DNA of 64,000 bases from RH-AL1 sp965249685 (GTDB taxonomy: Bacteria > Pseudomonadota > Alphaproteobacteria > Rhizobiales > Beijerinckiaceae). Of this stretch, positions 42,883 through 52,374 are shown piece by piece. The position numbers and the translations under genes were made by a program. The notes under the pieces were generated by a model, which ran no database searches, was not told the DNA's origin, and worked only from the letters and a program-made list of their open reading frames with translations. The stretch's first letter is position 1; the number at the start of each line of letters is the position of its first letter. The stretch spans positions 2,976,001-3,040,000 of the forward strand of contig CBDFMN010000003.1 in NCBI GenBank assembly GCA_965249685.1, in the 5' to 3' direction.

Positions 42883-44286
42883 TCATTGGGCCGCCGACAG
42901 CATCGCCTGCACCAGCCTGCGGAAATGGTCACCGCGCTTGTCGAAGCCGGAAAACTGATCATACGACGCGCAGGCGGGCGAGAGCAGCACCACTTCGTCG
43001 CCGCCCGTCGCGGCGGCGTCGCGCGTCGCTCTGGCTGTCGCGGCGTCGATCGTGCCGCAACGCTCCCAGGGCACGGCCGTGCCGAGCGTCGCCGCGAAGG
43101 CGTCGGCGGCCTGCCCGACGAGATAGGCCTTGGCCACGCGCGAAAACAGCGGGCGCAGCGGCTCGATGCCGCCCTCTTTGGCGATGCCGCCGATGATCCA
43201 GCGCACGCGCGGGAAGGAGAGCAGCGCCTTCTCCGCCGCGTCGGCGTTCGTGGCCTTGGAATCGTTGACGAACAGCACGCGGCCGAGGCGGCCGACCGGC
43301 TCCATGCGATGGGCGAGGCCGGGAAAGCTCGCCAGCGCCGCTTGCAGGCGGGGAAGGTCGTCGGCGTCCGCGCCGAGCGCGGCCACGGCGGCGGCCGCGT
43401 TCTGGCCATTATGGGCGCCGCGCAACGAGGCGATGCCGGCGAGGTCGGCGATACGGGCGGCGACGCCGTCGCGATGGCGCACCAGGCGCGTACCTTCGAA
43501 GGTGACACCCGAGGCGACCGCGTGACCGGCGGCGGAGATCCGCGCGACCGGCCGCCCGCGCGCCGCCAGCCGCCCCGCGATGGCCGCGCACGCGGCGTCG
43601 TCGACCGACACCACCGCCGTCCCGGCCCCGGCGACGAGCCGCTCCTTGATGGCGGCATAGTTCGCCATGGTGCCGTGCCGGTCGAGGTGGTCCGGCGTCA
43701 GGTTGAGCAGCACGCCGACGCTCGGGTCGAGCCCCGGCGCGAGGTCGATCTGGAACGAGGAGCATTCTACGACGTGGACGAACGCGGCCGAGGGGGGCGG
43801 CAGCTGGAGGATCGGCGTGCCGATGTTTCCGCCCATGCCGACGTCGTAGCCGAAGCAGCGGAAGAGATGCGTCGTCAGCGCCGTCGTGGTCGACTTGCCG
43901 TTGGTGCCGGTGATCGCGACGAAGCGGGAGGTGGGCGCGCGCCGGGCGCGCTCGCGGCAGAAGAGTTCGATGTCGCCGATGACCTCCACGCCCGCCGCCC
44001 GCGCCAGGGCGACGCTCCAGTGCGGGACGGGATGGGTGAGCGGGACGCCGGGCGCGACGACGAAGCTGTCGAAGGCGGACCAGTCGGCGGTGCGGAGGTC
44101 GACGAGCCGCAAGCCGGCGGCGGCGCCCTTGGCGCGGCTGGCCGCGCTATCGTCCCAGGCCGCGACGGTCGCGCCTCCGGCGACCAGAGACTGGCCAGCG
44201 ACGATCCCGGAGGAGCCGAGGCCGAACAGCGCGACGCACCGCCCCTCGAAGCTCGTCAGCGCCATGCTATCGCTACCGTCGCTCAT
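42883..44286 (-). CDS. murD: UDP-MurNAc-L-alanine--D-glutamate ligase MurD
   Basis: This 467-residue Mur ligase adds D-Glu. Motifs: LFGLGSSGIVAGQSL, P-loop ITGTNGKSTTTAL, VECSSFQID, LNLTPDHLDRHG and NDSKATNADAAEKAL. ATG 44286 is used; ATG at codon 8 (MALTSF) is possible. The 146-base gap to ftsW shows no gene. Confidence 0.95.
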   Translation of the reverse strand: MSDGSDSMALTSFEGRCVALFGLGSSGIVAGQSLVAGGATVAAWDDSAASRAKGAAAGLRLVDLRTADWSAFDSFVVAPGVPLTHPVPHWSVALARAAGVEVIGDIELFCRERARRAPTSRFVAITGTNGKSTTTALTTHLFRCFGYDVGMGGNIGTPILQLPPPSAAFVHVVECSSFQIDLAPGLDPSVGVLLNLTPDHLDRHGTMANYAAIKERLVAGAGTAVVSVDDAACAAIAGRLAARGRPVARISAAGHAVASGVTFEGTRLVRHRDGVAARIADLAGIASLRGAHNGQNAAAAVAALGADADDLPRLQAALASFPGLAHRMEPVGRLGRVLFVNDSKATNADAAEKALLSFPRVRWIIGGIAKEGGIEPLRPLFSRVAKAYLVGQAADAFAATLGTAVPWERCGTIDAATARATRDAAATGGDEVVLLSPACASYDQFSGFDKRGDHFRRLVQAMLSAAQ

Positions 44287-44287
44287 G

Positions 44288-45370
44288 CTAGCGCAGCTTC
44301 AGCGTCGTCAGGCCGATCAGGGCGAGCACGAAGGCGATGATCCAGAAGCGCACGACCACCTGCGATTCCGACCAGCCGAGCTGCTCGAAATGGTGGTGGA
44401 TCGGCGCCATCTTGAACACGCGGCGCCCCGTCATCTTGAACGAGGCCACCTGGACGATGACGGAGACGGCCTCCAGCACGAATAGGCCGCCGACGATCAC
44501 CAGCACCATCTCGTGCTTGGCGGCGACGGCGATCGTGCCCAGCAGGCCGCCGAGCGCCAGCGATCCCGTGTCGCCCATGAAGATCTGCGCGGGCGGCGCG
44601 TTGAACCAGAGGAAGCCGAGGCCCGCGCCGATCAGTGCGCCGCAGACCACCAGCAGCTCGCCTGCGCCAATGACGAAGTTGATGCCGAGGTAGGTCGAGA
44701 AGATCGCGTTGCCGGCGAGATAGGTGATGATGCCGAACGTGCCGGCCGCGATCATCACCGGCACGATGGCGAGGCCGTCGAGCCCGTCCGTCAGGTTGAC
44801 GGCGTTGCCGGCCGCCACGATGACGAAGGCGCCGAACACCACGAAGAACATGCCGAGGTCGGCGATGTAGCCGTTGACGCCGGGAAACGAGAGGCTCGAC
44901 GTGTGTGCGGTGCCGTAGTGCCGCATGAGAAAGCAGGCGAGCAGCGCGATGGCGCCTTCCAGGGCCAAGCGGAGACGGCCGGAGAAGCCGGCGTGCGTCT
45001 GCCGCGTCACCTTCAGGTAGTCGTCGTAGAAGCCGATGGCGCCGAAGCCGGTCATGACGAGGAGGACGATCCAGACGTAGTGGTTGCGCAGGTTGGCCCA
45101 CAGTAACGTCGAGACGATGAGGCCGGAGAGGATCATCAGGCCCCCCATCGTCGGTGTGCCCTTCTTCGTCAGAAGGTGGGATTGCGGACCGTCCAGGCGG
45201 ATCGGCTGGCCCTTGCCCTGTTTGAGGCGCAGCGCGGCGATGATGCGCGGCCCGAAGAAGAACACGAACAGCAGCGCCGTGAAGACCGCGCCACCGGTGC
45301 GGAAGGTGATGTAGCGGAACAGGTTCAGCGGCCCGAAATGGGACGAGAGTTCCGCGAGCCATGCGAGCAT
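44288..45370 (-). CDS. mraY: phospho-MurNAc-pentapeptide transferase MraY
   Basis: This 360-residue integral membrane enzyme makes lipid I from UDP-MurNAc-pentapeptide and undecaprenyl phosphate. Motifs: KKGTPTMGGLMIL, GFYDDYLKVTR, NAVNLTDGLDGLAI, FMGDTGSLALGG and the HHHFEQLGW loop. Ten membrane segments expected. One base separates its stop from the murD start. Confidence 0.96.
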   Translation of the reverse strand: MLAWLAELSSHFGPLNLFRYITFRTGGAVFTALLFVFFFGPRIIAALRLKQGKGQPIRLDGPQSHLLTKKGTPTMGGLMILSGLIVSTLLWANLRNHYVWIVLLVMTGFGAIGFYDDYLKVTRQTHAGFSGRLRLALEGAIALLACFLMRHYGTAHTSSLSFPGVNGYIADLGMFFVVFGAFVIVAAGNAVNLTDGLDGLAIVPVMIAAGTFGIITYLAGNAIFSTYLGINFVIGAGELLVVCGALIGAGLGFLWFNAPPAQIFMGDTGSLALGGLLGTIAVAAKHEMVLVIVGGLFVLEAVSVIVQVASFKMTGRRVFKMAPIHHHFEQLGWSESQVVVRFWIIAFVLALIGLTTLKLR

Positions 45371-45385
45371 TGAGGGTCCTTGGCG

Positions 45386-46825
45386 TTAGGCTGGCACAGG
45401 AGCGTCGCGCCGCTCCTTGAGAGCGCCGACGATCAAACCCGTTCGGCTGCCGTTGGAGCCTTTGACCAGGACGACGTCGCCGGGGCGCACGTCATCGAGA
45501 ACCAGCGGGACGAGCTCGGCTGCGCTCGCGCGCCAGATCGTGTTGATGCCGTCCGGCAGGGCGTCGGCGAGGCCGCGCATCAGCGGACCGGCGGCGAAGA
45601 CGCGGCCGAACCCGTTGGCCGTGACGTCGGCCGCCGCCTGGGTGTGGAGCGCGCCGGCGCCTTCGCCCAATTCCAGCATGTCGCCGAGCACGGCGATGCG
45701 CCGCCCGCCGGGACCCGGCTCCAGTATGCCCCCGAGCGCCAGCGCGGCGCGCAGGGAGGCAGGATTGGCGTTATAGCTCTCGTCGATCAGCGTGAAGGAG
45801 CCGCCGCCCGGCAGCTTGACGGTGGCGCGCGCGCCCCGGCCCTGCGGTGCCTGGAAGAAGGCCAGGGCGGTGGCGGCCACCGCCACGTCGGCCCCGACGC
45901 AATGGGCGGCGAGCAGCACGGCCAGCGCGTTCTCCGCGAGGTGTCGGCCCGGCGCGCCGAGGCGGAAGGTCAGCGGTTGGCCGGCGACGACAGCCGCGAC
46001 GATGGAATGCGTCGCGAAGGGGGTGAAGCCGACGAGCCGCGCATCCGCCCCCGCGTGGGCGCCGAAGCTGAGCACGCTGCCGGCCGGCGAGCGCCGTGCC
46101 GCCTCGGCGAGACGATCGTAATGGGGGCTGTCGCGGTTGACGATCGCCGTGCCGCCTGGTTCCAGGCCGGAGAAGATCTCGGCCTTGGCGTCGGCGATCG
46201 CCTCGATGGAGGGGAAGAACTCGAGGTGCACCGGCGCTACGGTCGTCACGACCGCCACGTGGGGCCGCACCATGGCGGTGAGCGGCAGGATCTCGCCCGC
46301 GTGGTTCATGCCGACCTCGCAGACGGCAAAACGCGTCGTGCGCGGCATGCGGGCGAGCGTCAAGGGCACGCCCCAATGGTTGTTGTAGGAGGCGACGGAG
46401 GCGTGAACGGTGCCGGCCGGCGTGAGGGCGAGGCGCAGCGCCTCCTTGGTGGACGTCTTGCCGACAGAGCCCGTCACCGCGATCACCTGGCCCGGCATGC
46501 GGGCGCGCGCGGCCCTGCCCAGCGCCACCAGGCTTTCGAGCACGTCGGCGACGATGTAGAGCGGGCCTTGCCCGCGCAGCGCGTCGGCGTGCGCCTCGTC
46601 GACGACGGCTGCCGCCGCGCCAGCCGCGAAGGCGGCCGCGACATAGGCGTGACCGTTCGAGTTTTCTCCCGTGATCGCGCAATAGAGGTCGCCCGGCTGC
46701 AGGCTGCGCGTGTCGATGGAGATGCCTGCGACCCTGGCCGGCACCGTGCCGCTCACGCGCGCGCGCAACGGCGCGACGAGGCCGAGACCGGTCCACAGGG
46801 GATCGTTCGTGACGGAGGGCATCAT
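45386..46825 (-). CDS. murF: UDP-MurNAc-tripeptide--D-Ala-D-Ala ligase MurF
   Basis: This 479-residue Mur ligase adds D-Ala-D-Ala. Motifs: ISIDTRSLQPGDLYCAI, P-loop VTGSVGKTSTKEAL, ASYNNHWGVPLTLAR, DESYNANPASLRAAL and VLGDMLELGEGA. ATGA overlap with murE. Confidence 0.96.
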   Translation of the reverse strand: MMPSVTNDPLWTGLGLVAPLRARVSGTVPARVAGISIDTRSLQPGDLYCAITGENSNGHAYVAAAFAAGAAAAVVDEAHADALRGQGPLYIVADVLESLVALGRAARARMPGQVIAVTGSVGKTSTKEALRLALTPAGTVHASVASYNNHWGVPLTLARMPRTTRFAVCEVGMNHAGEILPLTAMVRPHVAVVTTVAPVHLEFFPSIEAIADAKAEIFSGLEPGGTAIVNRDSPHYDRLAEAARRSPAGSVLSFGAHAGADARLVGFTPFATHSIVAAVVAGQPLTFRLGAPGRHLAENALAVLLAAHCVGADVAVAATALAFFQAPQGRGARATVKLPGGGSFTLIDESYNANPASLRAALALGGILEPGPGGRRIAVLGDMLELGEGAGALHTQAAADVTANGFGRVFAAGPLMRGLADALPDGINTIWRASAAELVPLVLDDVRPGDVVLVKGSNGSRTGLIVGALKERRDAPVPA

Positions 46826-48255
46826 CGCGGGTGGTTCTGCAAAGCCTGCCGGGCGCAGTCATGGTCGGAAAAGGGGACCACCGTGTTGACCAGGATTTGG
46901 CCCGTTTCGTGTCCCTTGCCGGCGACCACCAGGACGTCGCCATCCTCCAGCGCGGCCACGGCGGCCTCGATCGCCGCGGCGCGGTCGCCGATTTCCTCGA
47001 CGGTGGCCTTGCCGGTCTTGATGCCGGCCATGATCTCGCTGCGGATCGCTTCGGGCCGCTCTGACCGGGGGTTGTCGTCGGTGACCACGACGTGGTCGGC
47101 GCGCTCCCCCGCGACCTGGCCCATGATCGCGCGCTTGCCGCGGTCGCGGTCGCCGCCGCAGCCGAAGACCACGACGAGCCGGCGCTTGGTCAGGGGCCGC
47201 AGCGTCCGCAGCACCTGATCCAGGGCATCCGGCTTGTGCGCGTAGTCGATAAAGACGGGGGCGTCGCCGCGGCGTCCGACGAGCTGCAGGCGGCCAGGCA
47301 CGCCCTCCAACGTGGCGAGGGCGGCGCAGGCGGCGTCGGCCGGCATACCGGTGGCGACGCAAAGGGCGGCAGCGACGACCGCGTTCGACAGCTGGAAGTC
47401 GCCGGCGAGCGGCAGCAGCACACGCGTCCGTCGGCCGTCGACCTCGAGCGTCAACGCCATGGCGGGGCCGTCGGGCTCCGCCGCGACGATCCGCAGCCAT
47501 CGCCCGGTCCAGCCCACGGAGACGACGTCGAGGCCGCGGGCCGCGCAGGCGGCCGTCACCTGCGGTGCCGCGTCGCTATCCGCGTTGACCACGGCAGGTG
47601 CGCCCGGCGGCAGCAGTGTCTCGAACAGCCGCAGCTTGGCCTTGAGGTAGGCGTCGAGCGTGCCGTGGTAATCGAGGTGATCGCGCGACAGGTTGGTGAA
47701 GGCGCCCGCCGCGAGCCGGACGCCGTCGAGCCGCTTCTGCTCGATGCCGTGCGAGGAGGCTTCCATCGCCAGATGCGTGACGCCGTCCCCTGCGAGCTCG
47801 TCGAGAATCCTGTGCAGGGCCAGCGTATCGGGTGTCGTCAACGAGCCGTCGACGCTCCCGGAGGGCGCCACCACGCCCAGCGTCCCCAGCGAGGCGGCGG
47901 GGTGCCCGAGCGTCGTCCAGATCTGCCGGCAGAAGGACGCGACGGAGGTCTTGCCGCTTGTGCCCGTGATCGCCGCGATCGTGCCGGGCTGGCGGGGGTA
48001 GAAGGCGGCGGCGGCGCGCGCGAGGGCGTGGCGGACGTCGTCCACGAGGATGAAGGCGGCCTTGCCGTCCATCGGGGCCGCCGGCTGGCGCTCCGCCACC
48101 ACCGCAACAGCGCCGCGCGCGACGGCGTCGTCGATGAAGCCGAGACCGTCCGCCTTGCTGCCGGGCACGGCGAAGAAGGCCCAGCCCGGTTCGACGGCGC
48201 GGCTGTCGGCCGTGAGGCCGCAGACCTCGATCACGCCGAGCGGGCCGGGACGCAC
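46822..48255 (-). CDS. murE: UDP-MurNAc-dipeptide--meso-diaminopimelate ligase MurE
   Basis: This enzyme has 477 residues from GTG 48255. Motifs: LTADSRAVEPGWAFFAV, P-loop ITGTSGKTSVASF, NLSRDHLDYHGT, and DNPRSE, the motif for meso-diaminopimelate. The true start may be CTG 48288, which overlaps the ftsI stop as CTGA. It would add TRLATLLPQAV, matching the family N-terminus that the GTG start omits. Confidence 0.94.
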   Translation of the reverse strand: MRPGPLGVIEVCGLTADSRAVEPGWAFFAVPGSKADGLGFIDDAVARGAVAVVAERQPAAPMDGKAAFILVDDVRHALARAAAAFYPRQPGTIAAITGTSGKTSVASFCRQIWTTLGHPAASLGTLGVVAPSGSVDGSLTTPDTLALHRILDELAGDGVTHLAMEASSHGIEQKRLDGVRLAAGAFTNLSRDHLDYHGTLDAYLKAKLRLFETLLPPGAPAVVNADSDAAPQVTAACAARGLDVVSVGWTGRWLRIVAAEPDGPAMALTLEVDGRRTRVLLPLAGDFQLSNAVVAAALCVATGMPADAACAALATLEGVPGRLQLVGRRGDAPVFIDYAHKPDALDQVLRTLRPLTKRRLVVVFGCGGDRDRGKRAIMGQVAGERADHVVVTDDNPRSERPEAIRSEIMAGIKTGKATVEEIGDRAAAIEAAVAALEDGDVLVVAGKGHETGQILVNTVVPFSDHDCARQALQNHPR

Positions 48256-48284
48256 GGCTTGGGGCAGGAGGGTCGCGAGCCGCG

Positions 48285-50069
48285 TCAGTGGATCTCTCCC
48301 TTGGAATGCTGCGGCGTGTTGGCGAAACCATAGCCCATCTGCGCGAGCAGCGGGAAGGGCAGCGACGGCAGGTCGATCTTGGGTGGCAGGCCGAGGATCG
48401 GCGTCACCCGCTTGATGATCTCGCCCGCGACGACGCCCGAGTTCCAGGCCGCCGTGTGGTAGCCGTAGGTGCCCGGGATCGCCTGCGGTTCGTCCATCAG
48501 CACCAGGAAGAGATAGCGCGGCCGGTCGGCCGGCAGTACGGCCATGAAGGTCGTGAACACCTTGTCCTTGGCATAGTGGCCGTGGACGATCTTGTCGGCG
48601 GTTCCCGTCTTGCCGCCGATGAAATAGCCGGGGATGTTGGCGTTGCCGGCCGAGCCCACCTCGGCGTTGATCCGCAGGAGGTAGCGCAGGGTTTCCGAGA
48701 CCTCGGGACGGATGACGCGCGGCGCGTTCTTTCGCGCCTCCTCCTCACCGCGCTTCAGGAAGGTCGGCGTGATGAGCTGGCCGCCGTTGACGAGGCCGCC
48801 GACCGCCATGAGGGCCTGCAGCGGCGCGACGTTGAGACCCTGGCCGAAGGCGATGGTGATCGTGTTGAGCTCGCTCCAGTTCCTCGGCACCAGCGGCTCG
48901 GCGCTCTCCGGCAATTCGGTGCGCAGGCGCGTCAGCTGGCCCATCTTGCGCAGGAAGGCCTTGTGGCCCTCCACGCCGACCAGCATCGCCATGCGGGCGG
49001 TGCCGATGTTGGAGGAGTGGATGAACACCTCCGGCACGGTGAGCATGCGGTGTTCGGCATGGAAGTCGTGGATGGTGAAGCGGCCGTAGCGCAGGCTCTC
49101 GCGCGCGTCGAGGCTGGAGCGCAGATTGACCTTGTTGGCCTCCAGCGCCATGGCGATGGAGATCGCCTTGAAGGTCGAGCCCATCTCGTAGACGCCGACC
49201 GACAGGCGGTTGATGTGGTTGGGGTCGAGCGCGTCGGCCGGCGTGTTGGGGTCGAAATCCGGCAGCGAGGCCATGGCGACGATCTCGCCGGTGTTGACGT
49301 CGAGGATGGCGGCGGCGCCCGCCTTGGCCTTGAACTTGTCGACGCCCTTGGAGAGTTCGTCGCGCACGGCATAGGTGGCGCGCAGGTCGAGCGAGGTCGT
49401 CACCGGCTTGAGGTCGTCGGCCGTCAGCTTGAAGCCGGCGCCGTGCAGGTCGCTGAGACCCTGGCCATCGATGTACTTCTCGAGCCCGGAAATGCCGATG
49501 CCGTCGAGGTTGGCGAAGCCGAGCACGTGGGCGGCGATCGGCCCGTTGGGGTAGACGCGCTTGTTCTCGGGCAGGAACCCGATGCCGGGCAGACCGAGGT
49601 GGAAGATCTCCGCCTGCTCCTTCGGCGTCACGGCGCGTTTCACCCAGACGAAGCCCTTGTGCGAGCCGAGCTTGGTGCGCAGCTCCTTGGCGTTGACGTC
49701 GGGCAACGCCGCGGTGATGAGCTCGACCGCCTCGTCCTTGTCGATGATGCGGCGCGGTTCGGCGAAGACGCTCGTCACCTTGATGTCGGTGGCCAGCACC
49801 TCGCCGTTGCGGTCGAGGATATCGGGGCGCGCGGCGGCGACGGCGTCGGAGGCGGCGGACCGAACCGTGTTGGGCGTCTCCGGCTTCAGCCCGAACCAGA
49901 CGAGCTTGCCGACGATGACGGCGAAGAGGACGAGGAAGGCCCCTGCCACCAACCGTATGCGCGGCCCACTCCGATCGAGCCGCGTCGCGAACAGAACGCG
50001 CAGGACGCGCATGACGCGGCCAGGCCGCCGCGGGGCCGGCGGGGGGGAGGGGGGCGGGGCAACGATCAT
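48285..50069 (-). CDS. ftsI: septal penicillin-binding protein FtsI (PBP3)
   Basis: This 594-residue transpeptidase has an N-terminal Pro-rich tail and a membrane segment (VAGAFLVLFAVIVGKLVWF). A pedestal domain begins at ARPDILDRNGEVLA. The penicillin-binding domain has the SxxK motif GSTFK, HSSN (SxN) and GGKTGTADK (KTG). Length is normal. ATG 50069 overlaps the ftsL stop. A G-rich run codes the Pro-rich N-terminus. Confidence 0.95.
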   Translation of the reverse strand: MIVAPPPSPPPAPRRPGRVMRVLRVLFATRLDRSGPRIRLVAGAFLVLFAVIVGKLVWFGLKPETPNTVRSAASDAVAAARPDILDRNGEVLATDIKVTSVFAEPRRIIDKDEAVELITAALPDVNAKELRTKLGSHKGFVWVKRAVTPKEQAEIFHLGLPGIGFLPENKRVYPNGPIAAHVLGFANLDGIGISGLEKYIDGQGLSDLHGAGFKLTADDLKPVTTSLDLRATYAVRDELSKGVDKFKAKAGAAAILDVNTGEIVAMASLPDFDPNTPADALDPNHINRLSVGVYEMGSTFKAISIAMALEANKVNLRSSLDARESLRYGRFTIHDFHAEHRMLTVPEVFIHSSNIGTARMAMLVGVEGHKAFLRKMGQLTRLRTELPESAEPLVPRNWSELNTITIAFGQGLNVAPLQALMAVGGLVNGGQLITPTFLKRGEEEARKNAPRVIRPEVSETLRYLLRINAEVGSAGNANIPGYFIGGKTGTADKIVHGHYAKDKVFTTFMAVLPADRPRYLFLVLMDEPQAIPGTYGYHTAAWNSGVVAGEIIKRVTPILGLPPKIDLPSLPFPLLAQMGYGFANTPQHSKGEIH

Positions 50070-50461
50070 CGCTTCGCTCGCGGAGAAATGGGGGTGGCGC
50101 CGCCGCTGGAGGCGTCGCCCGGCGTGGCGGTCGGCGCCATCAGTCCGAGGTCCTCGAGCTTGCGGCCGATCGAGTCGATCTTCGGCGCCTTGTCCGGCAC
50201 GGCGTCCGCCCGCACGATCTGGTTCAGCGCCAGCGGCTGCAGGTCGAGCAGGGACTCGGACAGGCTCTGCACGCGCTCGGGTCGCGTCAGGTGCGCCCAG
50301 TCCGCCCGCAGCATGCCGATCTGATCCTGCTCCTTCTTGATGTCGTTCCGCAACTTGGCGATCGTCTCGGCATGGAAGATCGTCTTGTACTTGATCGAAT
50401 AGGCGTAGATGGCCGAAGCGATCAGCGCGACGACGGCGACGATGTTGAGGAAGCGGATCAT
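50066..50461 (-). CDS. ftsL: cell division protein FtsL
   Basis: This 131-residue bitopic protein is poorly conserved in sequence but placed between rsmH and ftsI as in all dcw clusters. It has one membrane segment (residues 3-21) and a coiled coil (HAETIAKLRNDIKKEQDQI), with LRADWAHLTRPERVQSL typical of alphaproteobacterial FtsL. ATGA overlaps on both sides. Confidence 0.9.
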   Translation of the reverse strand: MIRFLNIVAVVALIASAIYAYSIKYKTIFHAETIAKLRNDIKKEQDQIGMLRADWAHLTRPERVQSLSESLLDLQPLALNQIVRADAVPDKAPKIDSIGRKLEDLGLMAPTATPGDASSGGATPISPRAKR

Positions 50462-51510
50462 CGTGGGTTGGTCCCGGCAGCCGCCAGAGGCAGGCTCGCA
50501 AGCTTCAGGAGGTCGGCGTCGAGCGGCCGCGCGGCATGGGTCGTGCGTAGCCCGAAGCGCAGTTTGGCGGAACGCGAACGCGGGTTGGCCTCGACCTCGG
50601 AGGGCTCCGGCGCGACCGGCTGGCCGCGCGGCACGAGGAACGTCGGCGGTACGGCCGCCGGCTCGCCCGGCAGGCGGCGCCCCGGCGCCTCGCCCTTGCC
50701 CGAACGTTTGGCAAAAAACTGCTTGACGATGCGATCCTCCAGCGAATGGAAGGTCACGACGGCGAGGCAGCCGCCCGGCTTGAGCAAGCCCTCGGCCGCC
50801 GCCAGCCCGCGCACCAACTCGCCCAGCTCGTCGTTGACGGCGATGCGCAGCGCCTGAAACGTGCGCGTCGCCGGGTGGATCTCGTTCGGTTTGCCCGGGA
50901 CCACGCGGGCGATCATCGCCGCCAGCGGCCGCGTCGTGGTATAGGGCGCAACCAGACGATCGGCGACGATGGCGCGGGCGATGCGGCGCGACGCGCGCTC
51001 CTCGCCGTAGTGGAAGAGAATGTCGGCCAGGGCTTCGAGGCTCGCGGTGTTGACGATGTCGGCGGCCGTGGGGCCGCTGCCGCTCATCCGCATGTCGAGC
51101 GGGCCGTCGTGCCGGAACGAGAAGCCGCGCTCGGCCTCGTCGATCTGCATGGAGGACACGCCGATGTCGAGAGCGACGCCGTCGAACGCGACGAAGCCCG
51201 TCCCTGCGGCAGCGAGGTCCAGGCGGGAGAACCGCTCCTCCACGAGCACGAGCCGGCCGCCCGCCTCGGCGACGAGCGCTTGGCCGGCGGCGATAGCCGT
51301 CGGGTCGCGGTCGAGTGCGAGGACGCGGGTATCCGCGTTGGCGAGGATGGCGCGCGTGTAGCCACCCGCGCCGAAGGTGCCGTCGGCGTAGAGGCCGCCC
51401 GGCTGGACGGCAAGCGCCGATAAAACCGCCTCTGCGAGCACGGGAACGTGTCGGGCTGGTCCGCCAGGGGCGCCGTGGTCACTAGGACCAGGGCCACCGC
51501 CGCCCGTCAT
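50458..51510 (-). CDS. rsmH: 16S rRNA (cytosine-1402-N4)-methyltransferase RsmH
   Basis: This 350-residue SAM-dependent methyltransferase acts on C1402 of 16S rRNA. Motifs: HVPVLAEAVLSAL, DGTFGAGGYTRAIL, LDIGVSSMQID, PLDMRMSGSGPTAADIVN and VVTFHSLEDRIVKQFF. ATG 51510 overlaps the mraZ stop; a longer upstream frame exists but is not family-like. Confidence 0.95.
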   Translation of the reverse strand: MTGGGGPGPSDHGAPGGPARHVPVLAEAVLSALAVQPGGLYADGTFGAGGYTRAILANADTRVLALDRDPTAIAAGQALVAEAGGRLVLVEERFSRLDLAAAGTGFVAFDGVALDIGVSSMQIDEAERGFSFRHDGPLDMRMSGSGPTAADIVNTASLEALADILFHYGEERASRRIARAIVADRLVAPYTTTRPLAAMIARVVPGKPNEIHPATRTFQALRIAVNDELGELVRGLAAAEGLLKPGGCLAVVTFHSLEDRIVKQFFAKRSGKGEAPGRRLPGEPAAVPPTFLVPRGQPVAPEPSEVEANPRSRSAKLRFGLRTTHAARPLDADLLKLASLPLAAAGTNPR

Positions 51511-51995
51511 TCCCGTGCTCCAGAGGGCCGCGGCGAGGGGTCCGCCGCGTGTCTGGCGCTGAGCTGTTTCCGCAATTCGCGAACCCGAAGCGTGGCCTCT
51601 TCGAGGTGCTGGCGGAACCGGCTCGGCTCCCAGATCTGAAACTTGTGGCCCTGGCCGACGAAGGTCACCTCGGTGGTGATCCCCGCATAGGCCCGAACCG
51701 TTTCGCTCAGGACGACCCGGCCCTCCGGATCGACCTTCAAGATTTCGCTCGTGCCCAGAAGCGCGGTCGAAAACAGGTCCCGTTCCACCGAATAGGGCGA
51801 GTGGCGCTCCAGCAGATCGTCGATGTCGCGCAGCAGCGCATGGCCACCGCAATCCACCGCATCCGCATCGAGGGAGGGATGCACGTAGAGCCCCTCGAAG
51901 CCGTCGCGCACCAGCACCGCCCGGAATGACGCCGGTATCGACACCCGACCCTTGGCGTCGAGACGGTTCTGGAAATGCGAAACGAAACGATCCAC
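51507..51995 (-). CDS. mraZ: transcriptional regulator MraZ
   Basis: This 162-residue AbrB-fold protein starts at GTG 51995 (family start VDRFVSHFQNRLDAKGRVSIP). Two tandem SpoVT/AbrB-like halves are seen: DAKGRVSIPASFRAVL and DPEGRVVLSETVRAYA. It forms a ring that binds repeats upstream of its own operon and represses it. It is the first gene of the dcw cluster. Confidence 0.94.
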   Translation of the reverse strand: MDRFVSHFQNRLDAKGRVSIPASFRAVLVRDGFEGLYVHPSLDADAVDCGGHALLRDIDDLLERHSPYSVERDLFSTALLGTSEILKVDPEGRVVLSETVRAYAGITTEVTFVGQGHKFQIWEPSRFRQHLEEATLRVRELRKQLSARHAADPSPRPSGARE

Positions 51996-52083
51996 GCCAC
52001 ACGTCCCCAGCCGTCGGGTCGCCGGATCGCAGGGAAACTCCGCGTCGAAGTGCGGGATCAGCCCTGTCGATTGAGGCCCGAGA

Positions 52084-52117
52084 CGGGATGAGTTGGGGTA
52101 GCATGGGCTTTCATGGG
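52084..52117. promoter_or_regulatory. candidate MraZ box: TGGG repeats with 10-base period
   Basis: On the plus strand TGGG occurs at 52094, 52104 and 52114, exactly 10 bases apart, with a degenerate CGGG at 52084. This is the spacing described for MraZ binding sites. The array is about 90-120 bases upstream of the mraZ start. The motif strand is opposite to transcription, which lowers certainty. Confidence 0.5.
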
Positions 52118-52193
52118 AAGCAACGCCGCAGCTTGATCGCGGCAGCTGGTGAAGCGCGGGAGCGAGCGCCTCACTCACTAATCCCCAACAAGG

Positions 52194-52208
52194 TTAATGG
52201 CCGGTTGA
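52194..52208. promoter_or_regulatory. candidate CtrA box upstream of the dcw cluster
   Basis: TTAA-N7-TTGA matches the CtrA consensus TTAA-N7-TTAA except for one base. It lies about 200 bases upstream of mraZ, where cell-cycle control of the division operon would be sensible. A single imperfect motif is weak evidence. Confidence 0.35.
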
Positions 52209-52374
52209 CCACTCGCCTGTGCCGCGCGTCCGGGCGCGGCAGACAAAGTTCATTAAAGTGGGGAAAACCCGACATCCGAGGCGGTGCGACCGCAGCAAGC
52301 CACGACAGGGAAGAGGATCGCCGGTGTTGTTCGCAGGGCGATTCGCGGATCACCGGTCGCTCGGCATGGGACGC

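Noticed and set aside
48288..50324. Plus-strand open frame of about 680 codons
   Set aside because: Antisense to ftsI and ftsL; no motifs.
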